NCBI GenBank assembly: GCA_021464525.1
Contig: JADRCO010000672.1
Coordinates: 1-28,468, forward strand
DNA length: 28,468 nucleotides
Reading direction: 5' to 3'
Source: Rhizophagus sp. LPA8_4_AMF
Lineage: Eukaryota > Glomeromycota > Glomeromycetes > Glomerales > Glomeraceae
The translations under genes were made by a program, and so were the position numbers. The notes under the pieces were generated by a model that was given only the letters and a program-made list of their open reading frames with translations, was not told the DNA's origin and did no database searches. Below are positions 1-10,321 of this stretch, piece after piece; the first letter of the stretch is position 1, and every line of letters begins with the position of its first letter.

Positions 1-988
1 GAAATCGCCACGTGACCTTATATATTCATCACCCATCATAGAATTTATATAGTCCATCGCTTCGCTCTGGACTAATAATAGCACATTAAAATTTATTATT
101 AAAACAATAAATTGCTTATTGTGAAACATATGTAAAAATCACGTGAAATAAAATTTAATATAAAAAAAAATAATCAGATTTTCAAAAAATTGATACGGGC
201 GGGTTACGAGAATCTAAAAATTTTTTTTGCCCGGCCTAAGTTTATAATTTTGGTAGTTTATGGTTTATATCTATATTTATTGTGATCATCGCCGCTATAT
301 AACAATTTGCACTTGGCGGCATTTCATTGTCCGGAGAGCGAATTAGCAAAATTTGTTTTAGCCCTGTCACGATCGACAGCTTTATTTTCTTTTTTTAGAA
401 TGTGTATCTCGATTATATGTAACACTACTTATATGCCCTGTAATATATAGATCATGTAACACTTGCATATATTGTACGATTGTAATACTAGGACTTGATA
501 GCGGTTTCCGTTAGTTAATATTTGTTTGTATATCATGGCGGCAATCAAAGAAAGTTCTTCTTTTTTTCATGGATGTTATTTAGATGTATTGTATTTCTGT
601 TTATAAATATATATAAAATTCAATTTTTTTATTATGCCATTAATAAACACTGGTCAAATTAATATTACAAGTTTGAATTATAAGTTTGAATAAAGTTAAA
701 ATTTAATTGATGGCATAATTGAATGAGGCGAACGATAAATTTTTATTGACTCGAAATTTGAAACCATAATTGTAGAAAATTTCCATCAACAAATAGATTA
801 TTATACTGTATCCAATCTCATCCTATTAATTTATGTAAAGAAGATTTAAAATTCTATTATTTGGAAAAACGCCGAATCCCACGTAAAATCATAATCGTAT
901 CATCTTGTAATTATGTTATTTAGAGTGAAGTAGATGTTTATCAGCCTAAAAAGAATTAAAAACTCAATATTAACTAGAACTTATTTGT
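1..988. other. AT-rich intergenic DNA with part of a dispersed repeat
   Basis: No convincing gene is visible. Short GC-richer patches occur near 185-235 and 285-370, the latter with a small inverted pair (GCCGC/GCGGC), but reading frames there are under 30 codons. From about 615 to 890 the DNA matches, in inverted orientation, the stretch 22265-22540. Two CACGTG palindromes lie at 9-14 and 140-145. Confidence 0.6.
615..890 (-). repeat. Dispersed repeat, inverted partner of 22265-22540
   Basis: The reverse complement of this stretch lines up with 22265-22540. The order is the same in both: an ATTCGGCG block, AATAATAGAATT, the motif TTTGTTGATGGAAAT, a GAGTC(A/G)(A/G)TAA block, TTTATCG, CATTCAA and a final GTTTATTAA. 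Similarity is interrupted by many small changes, so this is an old duplicated element or ancient segmental copy. No open frame or terminal repeats were recognised, and the family is unknown. Confidence 0.55.
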
Positions 989-1261
989 CTATATGATCAA
1001 TACTTCAATTTTATTATAATTTATTATGAATAAATATTGTATAGGTTTAAACGCAATCAATACTATATAATTTAATTTAATATAAATATTAATATAAACG
1101 AAAATTGGTTTATCATTATTACTGTCCAGATATATTTTCCAAGCACTATGACAAATTTGTCCACTCACGTGATCGCCAGCCAATAAATCGCTACCTTCTA
1201 TCTCATATCCTCCTAGTAATTTACCGATCAAGTGTGCAAACGGAACCTTGTTAGTTTTCAT
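989..1261 (-). CDS. Possible short gene or first exon, unrecognised
   Basis: A minus-strand ORF begins with a true ATG at 1261. Its first ~46 codons (MKTNKVPFAHLIGKLLGGYE..., then GSDLLAGDHVSGQICHSAW) look protein-like and are richer in GC than the surroundings. After KIYLDS the translation turns into AT-driven I/N/Y/K and is probably not coding. A GTAATA donor-like site follows ...CTGGACA near 1125. The best downstream acceptor (TTTTTAG near 948) gives an immediate stop, so a second exon is not resolved. A TATA-like GTATAAATAT lies on the same strand near 1430-1440, and CACGTG occurs at 1370 and inside the ORF at 1166. I do not recognise the family. It may be a small gene or an orphan exon. 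Confidence 0.35.
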   Translation of the reverse strand: MKTNKVPFAHLIGKLLGGYEIEGSDLLAGDHVSGQICHSAWKIYLDSNNDKPIFVYINIYIKLNYIVLIAFKPIQYLFIINYNKIEVLII

Positions 1262-1429
1262 ATTTGTACAAAACCAATTAAATAATCTCTGTAAATTCGA
1301 ATCGACTAGAACCGTCTAGTAAATTTCCGATTCTTCAAAACCAAATATGCAACCAATGAAGACGTAGATCACGTGATGATATGATTTTATTATCGTAAAA
1401 ATTTAACCCGTTTCAAATCAGGTTAACCC

Positions 1430-1441
1430 ATATTTATACCT
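1430..1441 (-). promoter_or_regulatory. Possible TATA box upstream of the 1261 ORF
   Basis: On the minus strand the sequence reads GGTATAAATATGGG, a good TATA element about 170 bp before the ATG at 1261. CACGTGAT lies between them at 1370-1375. Assignment to that ORF is inferred from position only. Confidence 0.35.
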
Positions 1442-1574
1442 GCCCACGGAATTTAATTGGCTGTTTTGTGCACTAGAACCAGTCATTCCACAATTATTAA
1501 TGATTATTTCGGCGATGACATTTTATTCTGTAACCATTTGGAAAAAAATATTTTTTCACGACTTAAGACCAGAA

Positions 1575-1677
1575 CCCCCCCCCCTAAAAAAAATTTATTC
1601 CGTGTTTTTTTATTACATGTTATTTCCGTAATGTATTATATCCGGAGTTTTTCGGATAAAATTTTTTTCAGGGGGCC
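1575..1677. mobile_element. Small foldback element with C-run/AAAATTT arms
   Basis: The left arm (C10 run, TAAAAAAAATTTATTCCG, 1575-1602) and the right arm (CGGATAAAATTTTTTTCAGG..., 1653-1677) are inverted copies around about 50 bp. Size and structure fit a tiny MITE or foldback element. A TTG-initiated frame crossing it has no protein character. No target duplication was identified. Confidence 0.45.
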
Positions 1678-1828
1678 CTTTCTTTAATTATAATCTATTT
1701 CCGTGCAGGGATCAACCAATAAATATTGTACCCTTCTTAAGCCTTTTTAGCGCTTTTAAATAAATTTTGATCTTTATTTAGTTTAGTGTAGTCGTGTTTC
1801 ATTTGGCGTGGCTGGTCAAACCTCTAAA

Positions 1829-1912
1829 GTGGCTAGTAATTTAGGTTCTATATTGAAGCATTACATAATATTTCTTCTGATTTTCAATATATGTGGCTAG
1901 CAATTTAGGTTC
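1829..1912 (+). repeat. Direct 20-bp repeat in the upstream region of the 2.2-kb pseudogene
   Basis: GTGGCTAGTAATTTAGGTTC at 1829-1848 recurs with one change at 1893-1912, 64 bp later. It sits 40-120 bp before the TATA-like element at 1952, so it could be a duplicated upstream site. Confidence 0.4.
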
Positions 1913-1951
1913 GGACATTTATTTGATCTTCAATACATGATTTTATAGAAT

Positions 1952-1960
1952 TATATATAA
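1952..1960 (+). promoter_or_regulatory. TATA-like element before the first family copy
   Basis: TATATATAAGGGG lies about 290 bp upstream of the ATG at 2245. Comparable elements lie upstream of the other family copies (near 4099, 16966, 19896 and, on the minus strand, 26680). Confidence 0.4.
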
Positions 1961-2244
1961 GGGGTCGACGCAAGATTTTATTTCCTTGTTCATTAGTCAA
2001 TGATTTTTTTTATACTTATCATTTTATTGGTACTTATGACATAAATAAGCTTTTTCTTTTTAAAAATTAAAATTTCATCTCGAGAAAAATATAAATAAAT
2101 ATCATTTTATTGTTAAAATACTAAAATAAACTCTCGATAACATAGATTTATGTTCACATTTCATACCTATAAGTAAATTACCCCTTATTTTATTTTATTT
2201 TATTTTTATTTATTTAATAATTTATATTCATTACTAAGTCAAAT

Positions 2245-2890
2245 ATGAATCAAGATCAAGTTTTTAACTCAAAGATCCTTCCATCTTCATTACCTCATCT
2301 AATATGAATCAAACTCAAGTTTCTAGCTCAGAGAACCTTACAGTAAATCAAATTCGAGTATCTACTAACTCGTGAAAACATTCCGCCTCATTTACTACTA
2401 TTTATTCTAATTCTCAAGATAACAACGTCCCTACCACTTCACGACAAAATGCAAACGCATTTTACGTAACTACTATTGTTCAGGATATTCGTCCTCAATA
2501 TGATAATATGCAAACGTTGCTTCAACAAACATTACAAACTACACTTGCAATTACACCTTCTCATCCTATGTACTACCTTTTTCTATCGACCTCCAAATGA
2601 ATTTTGTCATTATTATGTTAATTGCAAAGAAATCTGTTATGATAACGTTACTTATTTGTTAAACAAATTGTTAAAAAGAAAATAACGTTCAATCTAAAGA
2701 ATATGAATATATTTTGTACTATCAACAACAACATGACGCCAGGTTTTTTCCTCTTTTAATTAATAATTGTTTGAATAAAAATTTTCTTGGTATTGAGTTT
2801 CAACAGAATGTGGTTACTTTTGAACAAAAAGAAGATCTTAAAGGTTTTTTTAAAACAATATTTAAGTCAAAACGTATTAAAATTGAATAG
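2245..2890 (+). pseudogene. Pseudogene copy 1 of the FYRPPN/YLSQYLL small-protein family
   Basis: This is a decayed member of the uncharacterised family described at 17059, 20057 and 25806. It keeps the leader (TTCATTACTAAGTC before the ATG), two copies of the MNQ...NSENL N-terminal module, VQDI-P, the TLQTTLA-TP linker, FFYRPPNEFCHYYVNCKEIC, YLLNK and the 3' flank. It is broken. The first frame stops after about 20 codons, and a second ATG module at about 2304 also stops early. The frame shifts just before FFYRPPN, about 25 bp around YQ-SCEIVS are missing, a further stretch is missing after EFQQN, and the YLSQYLL end is altered. The 3' flank (2890-2980) matches that of the minus-strand copy at 25806, so the two are close relatives. 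Confidence 0.85.
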
Positions 2891-3199
2891 GAATTTCTTT
2901 TATATTTGAGTTTATATTTTTATAATTTTGGTAGTACAGTATTGTAGTTTCTTTCTATCTTTATTTTATTATATTATTAAGGTAAATCTTTTTATTATTG
3001 GTTATATTTCTGTTTTAAAATAAAACTCTGTTCCATTATCTTTATGTCATAAAACTTGGATGGTCAGTAACAAATAAGAGAATAAAGATTGCCACTTGCG
3101 TCATTCATATCAAAGCAAAATTCATTTTTAACTAGTACGGTAATATGCTTTATTGTTTTTTAAGTATGAAATTTCAACCGTATGCTTTCTCCATTTGCT

Positions 3200-3258
3200 A
3201 AAAAAAAATAAAGTAAAATAAATGAGTAATATTTTAATTACACGAAAGATGATATGAA
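3200..3258 (+). repeat. ~60-bp dispersed repeat, second copy at 7440-7498
   Basis: The stretch AATAAGTAAAATAAATGAGT...TTTTAATTACACGAAAGATGAT...ATGAA recurs at 7440-7498 with a few changes. Here it lies directly before the 54-codon ORF. There it lies directly before the hAT MITE. It could be the end of a larger element. Confidence 0.5.
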
Positions 3259-3260
3259 TA

Positions 3261-3425
3261 ATGTTCATCACTTCAGCTAGGCGAGCGCTCAAAGAACGTA
3301 AACAACGCGAGAAGTTCCAAGCTACAATTCGACAAATTTCAGACTTGATAACGTTAGCTAACCTATGGAAAGACGGCCGCTCACATTTATTCCTTTCTGA
3401 GACAAAAGGTTTTAAAAAGTTTTAA
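3261..3425 (+). CDS. 54-aa basic ORF, coding fragment of unknown family
   Basis: ATG at 3261 opens MFITSARRALKERKQREKF and continues with QATIRQISDLITLANLWKD, ending GFKKF at 3425. The stretch is far richer in G+C than its flanks and avoids the I/N/K/Y-only composition of chance frames here. A basic, probably helical N-terminal half (RRALKERKQREKFQ) suggests a nucleic-acid-binding or coiled-coil segment. An AAAAG|GTTTT site near 3410 could be a splice donor, so this may be one exon. No promoter or further exons are evident. A stray exon or transposon-derived fragment is more likely than a complete gene. The family is not recognised. Confidence 0.5.
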   Translation: MFITSARRALKERKQREKFQATIRQISDLITLANLWKDGRSHLFLSETKGFKKF

Positions 3426-3518
3426 AATTATACAAACTGCAAGAATATATTTAATGTCGTGTAATTTAGATGTATCAGTCCGTTTTCCTGCGTTAGTTTT
3501 CGATTAAATAAAGATTAC

Positions 3519-4066
3519 ATAATAACTGATAACAATTATATTTATAATAAATGAAGGAATAAATTAGCAAAAGCCCGAACAAACAAAAATTAACTGATCG
3601 AACCAATAATACCAATAACACGTGATTAAATTCTTACTTCTTGCGGTGACACATTGGCTGGCCAATTATTTCATTATCTAATATAAATGTTCACAATGAC
3701 CGATGACAATTATATTTATAATAATAGCTTTTTATGATTTAATAAATGAAGGAATAAATTAGCAAAAACCCGAACAAACAAAAATTAATTGATCGAACCA
3801 ATAATACCAATAACACGTGATTTAGTAAATAAATGAAAGATAAATTGGCAAAAAACCCGAACAAATTGATCGAACCAATAATACCAATAACACGTGATTA
3901 AATTCTTACTACTTGTTCAGGAATAAATTAGCAAATACCCGAACAAAAAAAAATTAATTGATCGAACCAATAACACCAATAACACGTGATTAAATTCTAA
4001 CTACACAGTGTACTGCGGTGACATATTGGCTGGTCAATTATTTCATCATCTAATATAAATGTTTAT
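3519..4066 (+). repeat. Complex tandem array, four units each with CACGTGAT
   Basis: Four related units start near 3553, 3746, 3833 and 3920. Each carries GGAATAAATTAGCAAA, a CCCGAACAAA block, TGATCGAACCAATAA and AACACGTGATT. The first and last also share a longer tail (TGCGGTGACA(C/T)ATTGGCTGG through TAATATAAATGTT). The units differ by internal deletions. The array lies 290-830 bp upstream of family copy 2 and just before its TATA-like element, so it may act as a multi-site upstream region. That role is inferred. Confidence 0.75.
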
Positions 4067-4098
4067 CAATACAGTTGGTAACTTTTGGGATGATTTTT

Positions 4099-4106
4099 TG
4101 TATAAA
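4099..4106 (+). promoter_or_regulatory. TATA-like element of family copy 2
   Basis: GTATAAAAGGTACGAG lies about 250 bp before the ATG at 4353. It is followed by a 21-A run (4136-4156) and a T8A7 tract (4302-4316) in the leader. Confidence 0.45.
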
Positions 4107-4352
4107 AGGTACGAGTAAAATCTTTTTGTTAATACAAAAAAAAAAAAAAAAAAAAATATTTCTGTAAAATCGGTCTTATACAGTATATTCCGCCTATGTA
4201 CTACATTTCTTCCTAAAAAAATCGAGCATTCTCATAATTTTCCGAGATATTGGTCAACCTTCAGTAAATTGACTAAATTGTGTTATAGTCGACGTCATTT
4301 TTTTTAAAAAAACATTTATTTTTAATAATTTCATTCATTACTAAGTCCTGAA

Positions 4353-5222
4353 ATGAATCAAGTTTCTAACTCGGAGAACCTTTCACCTTCATTTACTTCG
4401 TCTGTCATGAACCAAGATCAAGTTCTTAATTCGGAGAACCTTCCGCCTTCATTTATCACTTCTAATTCTCAAGATAACAACATTATTACAATTTCTCCCC
4501 AACAGAATGAAAACGTATCTCACGTGACTACTGCGGTTCAGGATATTCATCCTCATACTCAAACGTTACCATTTACCACTGCGTAACCGTGAAAAGTGCA
4601 TTTCACGTGATCATAGTAAATTTATTCTTCACTTCCGTCACACCCCTCCGCGTTTTCATTGTTTATATTTAACTGAGGGACTTAGTTTTTTTCGAGTAGG
4701 CAAAAACTTATTTGTCACTTGCTTATTTGTCATCTGCACTTTCACGTGTTAGTGCATAATGCCGTAATGCCGGCCCTGTAGGTGCTTTTTTTCACGGTTA
4801 CGCAGGGGTAGTTAACGTTACCTCAACAAACATTACAAAATACGCTTGTAACTACACCTTTCCATCCTACTATCTTTTTTTATCGACCACCGAATGACTT
4901 TTGTCATTATTATGTTAATTGTAAAGAAATCAGTTATGATACTGTTACGTATTTATTAAATAAATCGTTAAAAGAAAATAACGTTCAATTTAACGAAAAT
5001 GAATGTTTTTTCTACTATCAGCAACAATTTGATACCAGGTTTTACCAGATATCATGCGAAATCGTTTCTCCTCTTTTGATTAATAATTGTTTGAATAAAA
5101 ATTTTCTTGGTATTGAGTTTCATCAGAATGAGGAAAAAGAGAAATTAGCGTTCACTTTTGAACAAAAAGAAAATCTTGAAGGTTGTTTAAAACAATATTT
5201 AAGTCAATACTTATTAAGATAA
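4353..5222 (+). pseudogene. Family copy 2, interrupted by a MITE
   Basis: This is a member of the FYRPPN/YLSQYLL family whose coding sequence is intact except for a 243-bp insertion. Codons 1-73 (4353-4570) encode two MNQ...NSENLPPSF modules and VTTAVQDIHPHTQTL. The element at 4571-4813 then supplies an in-frame TAA at 4584-4586. From 4821 the original frame runs open to TAA at 5220-5222 through FFYRPPND, HYYVNCKEIS, YLLNKSLKE, FYYQQQ, EIVSPLLINN and YLSQYLL. Element plus target duplication add 252 bp, a multiple of three, so the downstream frame is unchanged. No simple GT-AG pair at the element ends gives an in-frame removal. The lack of other damage suggests a recent insertion. The gene is probably inactive, or makes a truncated N-terminal peptide. 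Confidence 0.85.
4571..4813. mobile_element. MITE with 9-bp target duplication, inserted in family copy 2
   Basis: Terminal inverted repeats of about 26 bp read ATTTACCACTGCGTAACCGT at the left and, on the opposite strand at the right, AACTACCCCTGCGTAACCGT. The flanks carry a perfect 9-bp duplication AACGTTACC (4562-4570 and 4814-4822). Comparison with uninterrupted family members shows the original sequence without the insert. A 9-bp duplication points to a Mutator-like (MULE) non-autonomous element. A hAT with a chance ninth base is possible. Inside are two CACGTG sites (4604, 4743) and a 20-bp string (4673-4692) that recurs inverted at 19659-19678. Confidence 0.85.
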
Positions 5223-7430
5223 GTAGAAATTTCTTTTTATATTTGGATTTATAAGTGTGATTTCTTTCTACCTTTATTTTATTATTTTATTAAGACAAAT
5301 CTTTTTTTTTAAAAAAAACATATAGTATATAGTATTTATAAATATATATAACTGATAATATTTCTGTTTATAAATATATATAATATGAGAAATTTCAATA
5401 ATTAGTTTTCTCAATAAACATTTATTTTATTTTATTTTTTTAATAGAAGTATTTGGGAAAAGGAATAACTATATGATATTTAATAATAAAAGCCATTATG
5501 TTGGCAAACATCGTTTTTAGAGATTTTTTTTTATATTCTTTACTCGGATAGTAAAGTTAAGCACTATTATTTACTTTATGAAACTGAATTTTATTTTTTT
5601 CTAAGGTAAATTATGCAATGTTTACTTTATGGAGTCGCAAAATTCTCGTTCTTTTTTTTGCATGTGATCAAAGTGCGGCTAAGCACTAATCTAATGTAAT
5701 TTTAATTCTTGGCGTACATTTGCGTCTGTCTGTAACACAGTATCGTTTAAACGGGCATACTTTAATACATTCACTTCCTTAAATAATCCGTTATTCATTA
5801 AAAAATTATAAATATATAGTAACAAGCAAGATGGAAATTGACTTAAAGTTGTTAAAGTTGAGATAATATTAACGAGTTCGAGTTATTTCTTCCAACATCA
5901 CTGATATAGTGTAACAGTTATGGTATGGTTGTTTACTTACAGTTATAAATCAATGATTACTAGTATTCATACCGTACCCATATTACTATAAAATAGGATC
6001 TTTTTTATAGGATGATAGATTTCATTACAAATCACGTGTACAAACACGCTCTCTTTAACTTTCCATCTTTTCGCATTTTTTGTTTGTGGTAAATTTCACA
6101 TATAAAACAAAATGTATAGTTATAAAAATATTTTATGACTTTTTTTTAAAAAAAATAAAAAAGTTTTATATATCAGTTTTAATTGATAACAATGTGCTTT
6201 TTACAGTAAAATTTTAAAACTTTTGACAAACTAACAATAAAATTTTATTGAATTACTGTAAATACAGTATTTGCAAAGTTTAAACTATGTGAATTTTTAT
6301 AATAATACTAATTATATTTCTTTTTGTTCCTTTATTTTACATAGAACTTCATGCTTAAATTTTAATACTTAACGTTTTAGATTTTGTATAGGGTTTGTTA
6401 TATGTTCGCAAAGATTTTTTATAAGTGTAAGTTTTAATATACCAGATAGTGTTTAATAAATATTGAATCGACGATAAAGAATAAAATAAATCTTATTTAT
6501 AGTAACTTCACGATTAATTACTACACAGTTCACGGGGAGTAATATATGATTGGCTTCTCATAATGATATCAACGATTACTCGTAATGTTGGTGTAATTAG
6601 ATCGTCAATAAAGATTACTTAATGACTAAAGTACGTTAATCATCACTTTAAAATGTTTAATTTTTAAAAAATATAGTTTTTTTTGTTTGTGAGCGGCAAT
6701 ACAATGTCCGATAGAAAAAATATTTGGGCAATTGGAACTAGACTAATTGAAAACGTCCTTTCAAGTCCAATCATTGTGTTTAGATTCACTTTGTCCAATA
6801 TCTTTTTAGACTATCCAGTTATCTATAGTCCAATTAACATATTAAATTTTTAATTACGGTAACCAAAATCAAGTTACACGTCAAGTTTCGCTTAAATGAT
6901 TTACCATTTAAATGATATTAAAAATTTTTTGCTTTCTCATTAGGTTTTATCACATAATGGCTCGTGAACAACATTATGTTAGTAATTCTTCCTATTCTGT
7001 ATTGGGTTTGTACGTTGTAAAGTGTAATACAAGTCATAAAAAAAAGAATAATTTTTATAAGTAACTGTTGAAAGATTTGCCAGGTATATTCTTATTGGTT
7101 AGATTTTACTGGACGAATTAGGGTTGTAAAATTATAATTATATTGATATTAGAGGACATATTTCTAAGACCTAATTCTAACCCTAATATTAATCTTAATC
7201 AATTACAATTAAAGATTATAGAGTAGCATTCCTACCTCCTTCCTATCGAACTCATGTCTTATAAATAATTTTTTTATTCATTTATTCAATAAACAAGTAT
7301 GATATTAAAGCTTACTTCATTTTATATAAATGTTTATGTCATACATTAGCTTTTTTAAATTTAAAAATAGAATTTAATAATATCGTTGTCATGATTGATT
7401 AGAATCTTGATTATTATTGAATAAATTATT
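5223..7430. other. Intergenic; first part is 3' flank of a segmental duplication
   Basis: From 5223 to about 5890 blocks match, in inverted orientation, the region downstream of the minus-strand copy at 25806. Shared blocks include the 100-bp 3' flank, CATCGTTTTTAGA, CTTGGCG...GTCTGTCTGTAACACAG, CTTCCTTAAATAAT-CGTTATTC, and GTTGAGATAATA...TTCGAGTTATT. From 5890 to 7430 the DNA is AT-rich with no supported gene. It contains a T8A8 tract near 6140-6156 and an inverted pair of TTAGGGTT/AACCCTAA near 7118 and 7187. Confidence 0.6.
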
Positions 7431-7516
7431 TCAAGTAAAAAATAAAAATAAAATATAATAAATAAGTAATGTTTTAATCATACGAAAGATGATTATGAAA
7501 AAAATTGTAATATTGT

Positions 7517-7706
7517 TAGGGATGGGGACGACTCGATCGGTTCAGTTCGAAACTTCATTATAAAACTGAGTAAAACCAAAAAACCCGGTTCATCAGTTTT
7601 TGTCACTTCGATCCAGATCCGAGTCAGTACATATCAAAATTTATCAAAACCGATTTGAAACCGATGTCCAACTCAAGTCGCTCAAGTTGAACCTTTTCCA
7701 TCCCTA
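7517..7706. mobile_element. hAT-type MITE with 8-bp target duplication
   Basis: The 190-bp element begins TAGGGATGGGGACG and ends CCTTTTCCATCCCTA, the terminal form typical of hAT elements. It is flanked by perfect copies of AATATTGT (7509-7516 and 7707-7714). The interior is GC-richer (GATCGGTTCAGTTCG...) with repeated CCGAT/TCGG segments and no open frame. It is non-autonomous, and the intact duplication suggests a fairly recent insertion. Confidence 0.88.
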
Positions 7707-8179
7707 AATATTGTACGCGGCTACGCGCATGATATGGATCATGAGGTTGTGTGATAAATATTCTCACTCATGCATTATTTTTTACTTCTATTTTCTGGTT
7801 ATTTTTTTTTTTTGTTTTTAATAATTTTAAATACTGTAATTTAACTTATTATAAACCAGAAAAAAAACCAAGGCGTGTAATAATTTTTAGCAGTTATTTT
7901 ATAATGAGAAAAATTTATATTAGATAATTTATTAGTTAGAGAAAAAAATGGAATGATTATTAATTATTTAATTGATCTAAAGTTGAAAAAATATTTTTTT
8001 TCTAATTTTTTGATAATAAATAAACTAAGGAATATTAGTTAAATTCTTTTTTATCTTAAAGAAACCGCTTGATAAATCAATACATCTATCCGCAACATGG
8101 TTTTCATTATTCCTCCTAACAAACTTTATTATCTCAAGCATCCAATATTGTAAATTCTGACCAATGGGACCCTTTCTAT

Positions 8180-8466
8180 CTAACCACATGTCAAATCAAA
8201 AATAAACCTGCCTACCATTTGTCAGATCAAGCTAATAATTTCCCCTAAAAAATTATTTGCGCTCACCATTCACAAAACCATGGATTGACCTTTCTTTCGT
8301 GTCAGATGGAAATATCTTCTCACCCGGTCAAGCATACGTTGCCTTAGAAGATGCCTGGGATAACGTCAGCATATCTCACCTTAACAAATCAGCGTTCATG
8401 GTCAATCCCAATGTCATTCTAAAGTATCAAAGATTAACCACCATAAGTCCTCGTATATCCTCATAA
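8180..8466 (+). pseudogene. PIF1-like helicase C-terminal fragment (Helitron-type)
   Basis: The frame SDGNIFSPGQAYVALE... followed by DNVSISHLNKSAFMVNP and YQRLTTI, ending at TAA 8464-8466, is the classic C-terminal end of PIF1-like helicases (motif GQAYVALSR followed by the L-x-R/KSAF block). Just upstream the DNA reads FALTIHKT in another frame, corresponding to the ALTIHKxQG helicase motif. So a small indel separates the two parts, and SR of VALSR is replaced by ED. Upstream to about 8110 weak protein-like stretches remain with stops. No nuclease domain or Helitron terminus is visible. Large PIF1-like genes in these fungi are usually Helitron-borne, so this is most likely Helitron debris. 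A decayed host PIF1 cannot be excluded. Confidence 0.75.
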
Positions 8467-10320
8467 ATGCTTTTTATATTTATTTATGTAACAAACAAAA
8501 ACATTTATTTTATCAATTAAAACGTAATAAAATTTATATATCAAATATATTATTTTAAATTATTTATCTACTCAATTATATTAATCATATCTGTTACCAA
8601 AATAATAAACGAACTAATGCAACTAATGCAACTAACCATGTCACGTTGCAAATCGATGTACTACAAAACAATTAAACCGAATCACACGATCAAAAATAAA
8701 TAATAAATCATGGTAATGAAGAAAATTTACTGGCTAGTTTTACGACAACAAAAAAATTTATTAAATATGACATATAATCATTATTTAATCGGTTTAAACC
8801 AGTTTAATATAATCGAATTATATTTGATTAATTCGTTTCAAATTATGTTAAAATCGGTTTGTAAGAGCGTGACACTCTAGCAAATTACAACCTACCAATT
8901 GCAATGTTATATTAACATAAATTTATTAATATAATTTATATTAACTAATTGCAAAATAAAAAGTAATAAAATTTATTAAAATTCTGTATATTGATTGCAA
9001 CAGTTCATATAAAATTAATATATTGCATCAAAAATTTTCTTAAAATATGTTTGTCTTTATGTCATAATAATTTCGTTTAAACTCTTTCTATTTTATTAAA
9101 TAATTCCAAAATCATGATAATTCAAAATCTTCATTATTGATATATATATGTTGTGCCAGATGATAACTGACGCGCATCAGGTTTCACAATTAAGTCCTCT
9201 TTTCTCTACAATTAAACTTTTATATCACAATGAATTATACATATTATAAAAATTTTATACTTTATATTTGATTATGTGAAATTGTATATTGTAAAATTAA
9301 CTTGTAATTTCTAAATAATATTGAATGAAGCGTTTCTCGTGAGTTTGAATCTAATCAATTTTTAATGTGATAAATAAATTTATTTAATAAAAAAGTCTAT
9401 TAAGTCTACAAAAATTTAAAGTTTAATCATACCTTAATGTTAGATAATCATATGGTTTCAGTACCTAAAAAAAAGGTACAAAATAAAAAAATTTTTTTTA
9501 AATATATATATTTAATTTTTTATTTCGTCCCCATAATCGAAAAATCGTTGTTTGTATGATGTTATCTTGTTCATTCGTTCATGTATTAATTTATGTATTA
9601 ATGGAATTTTTAAGAACTAAAAAAGTTGGGAAACAAAGTATACATTAAACATTTGTTATAATTTTTTTTTTTATTTATTGACTTTTTTATTTATTTATTT
9701 TTTTGCGGTAACAAATTGCTTAACAAATTTTTTTTTTTTCTTTGTGCGTAACTGGTAACATAAAAAAAACTATATATAAGCCATCAATTCGATATGAGGA
9801 TTATACACTTATTCAGATTCATTATTGTTATTCCTAAATTTATAATCCTAAATCTAAGATATTAAATTCGCCAGCAAAGTTTTCTGGTAGATCACAACCA
9901 AAAAGAGTATACTTTGCAAGTGTTTTGATAATAGTTTAGTCTGGATTTTATGGTTATAAAAAATATATCGTATAGTAATCATATTATTATATAACACTTT
10001 ATCTATTAAATATAAAAACATTAAAAAAAAACTACGAATCAACCATATAATATCATATGTTACAGGGTTCAAAAACATCGTTTGATGATTTATTTATTTG
10101 ATAAAATCTTCTCTTTTTTTATATAAACAAGTAAACGTTAAACATGGCAAGTTTTTGGATGATATTAAAATTTATTATTAGAAAAGTTGTGAAAATATAA
10201 TAATAATCAGGTAATACCACATATACTAGGTGGTAATAACTAAACTAAAACGTAAATCAATATTAATTAGTCATCATAAACGGTGAAATAGCTTTATTAT
10301 TTCCACAGTAAAAATTGGTG
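8467..10320. other. AT-rich intergenic DNA
   Basis: No supported gene. A promoter-like CTATATATAAGCC lies at 9770-9782, followed by a leader-like stretch and short frames (for example SPAKFSGRSQPKRVYFAS near 9868-9920) that cannot be built into a gene. ORFs crossing 9854-10078 on the minus strand are chance AT-rich frames. Confidence 0.5.
9770..9779 (+). promoter_or_regulatory. TATA-like element without an assignable gene
   Basis: CTATATATAAGCC resembles the TATA-like elements of the family genes. It is followed by about 70 bp of T/C/A-rich leader-like sequence. The only ATG nearby (9794) opens 23 codons. This may be a decayed or non-coding promoter. Confidence 0.3.
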
Positions 10321-10321
10321 T

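Noticed and set aside
1457-1687. 76-codon plus-strand frame
   Set aside because: Starts at TTG and reads through a small foldback element; no protein-like conservation.
4583-4811. MITE in family copy 2 removed as an intron
   Set aside because: GT-AG pairs tried at the element borders (donors 4565, 4583, 4589; acceptors 4805, 4811) all leave lengths of 3n+1, so none restores the frame.
7118-7194. Interstitial telomere repeat (TTAGGGTT ... AACCCTAA)
   Set aside because: Only single motif copies in inverted orientation; no tandem run.
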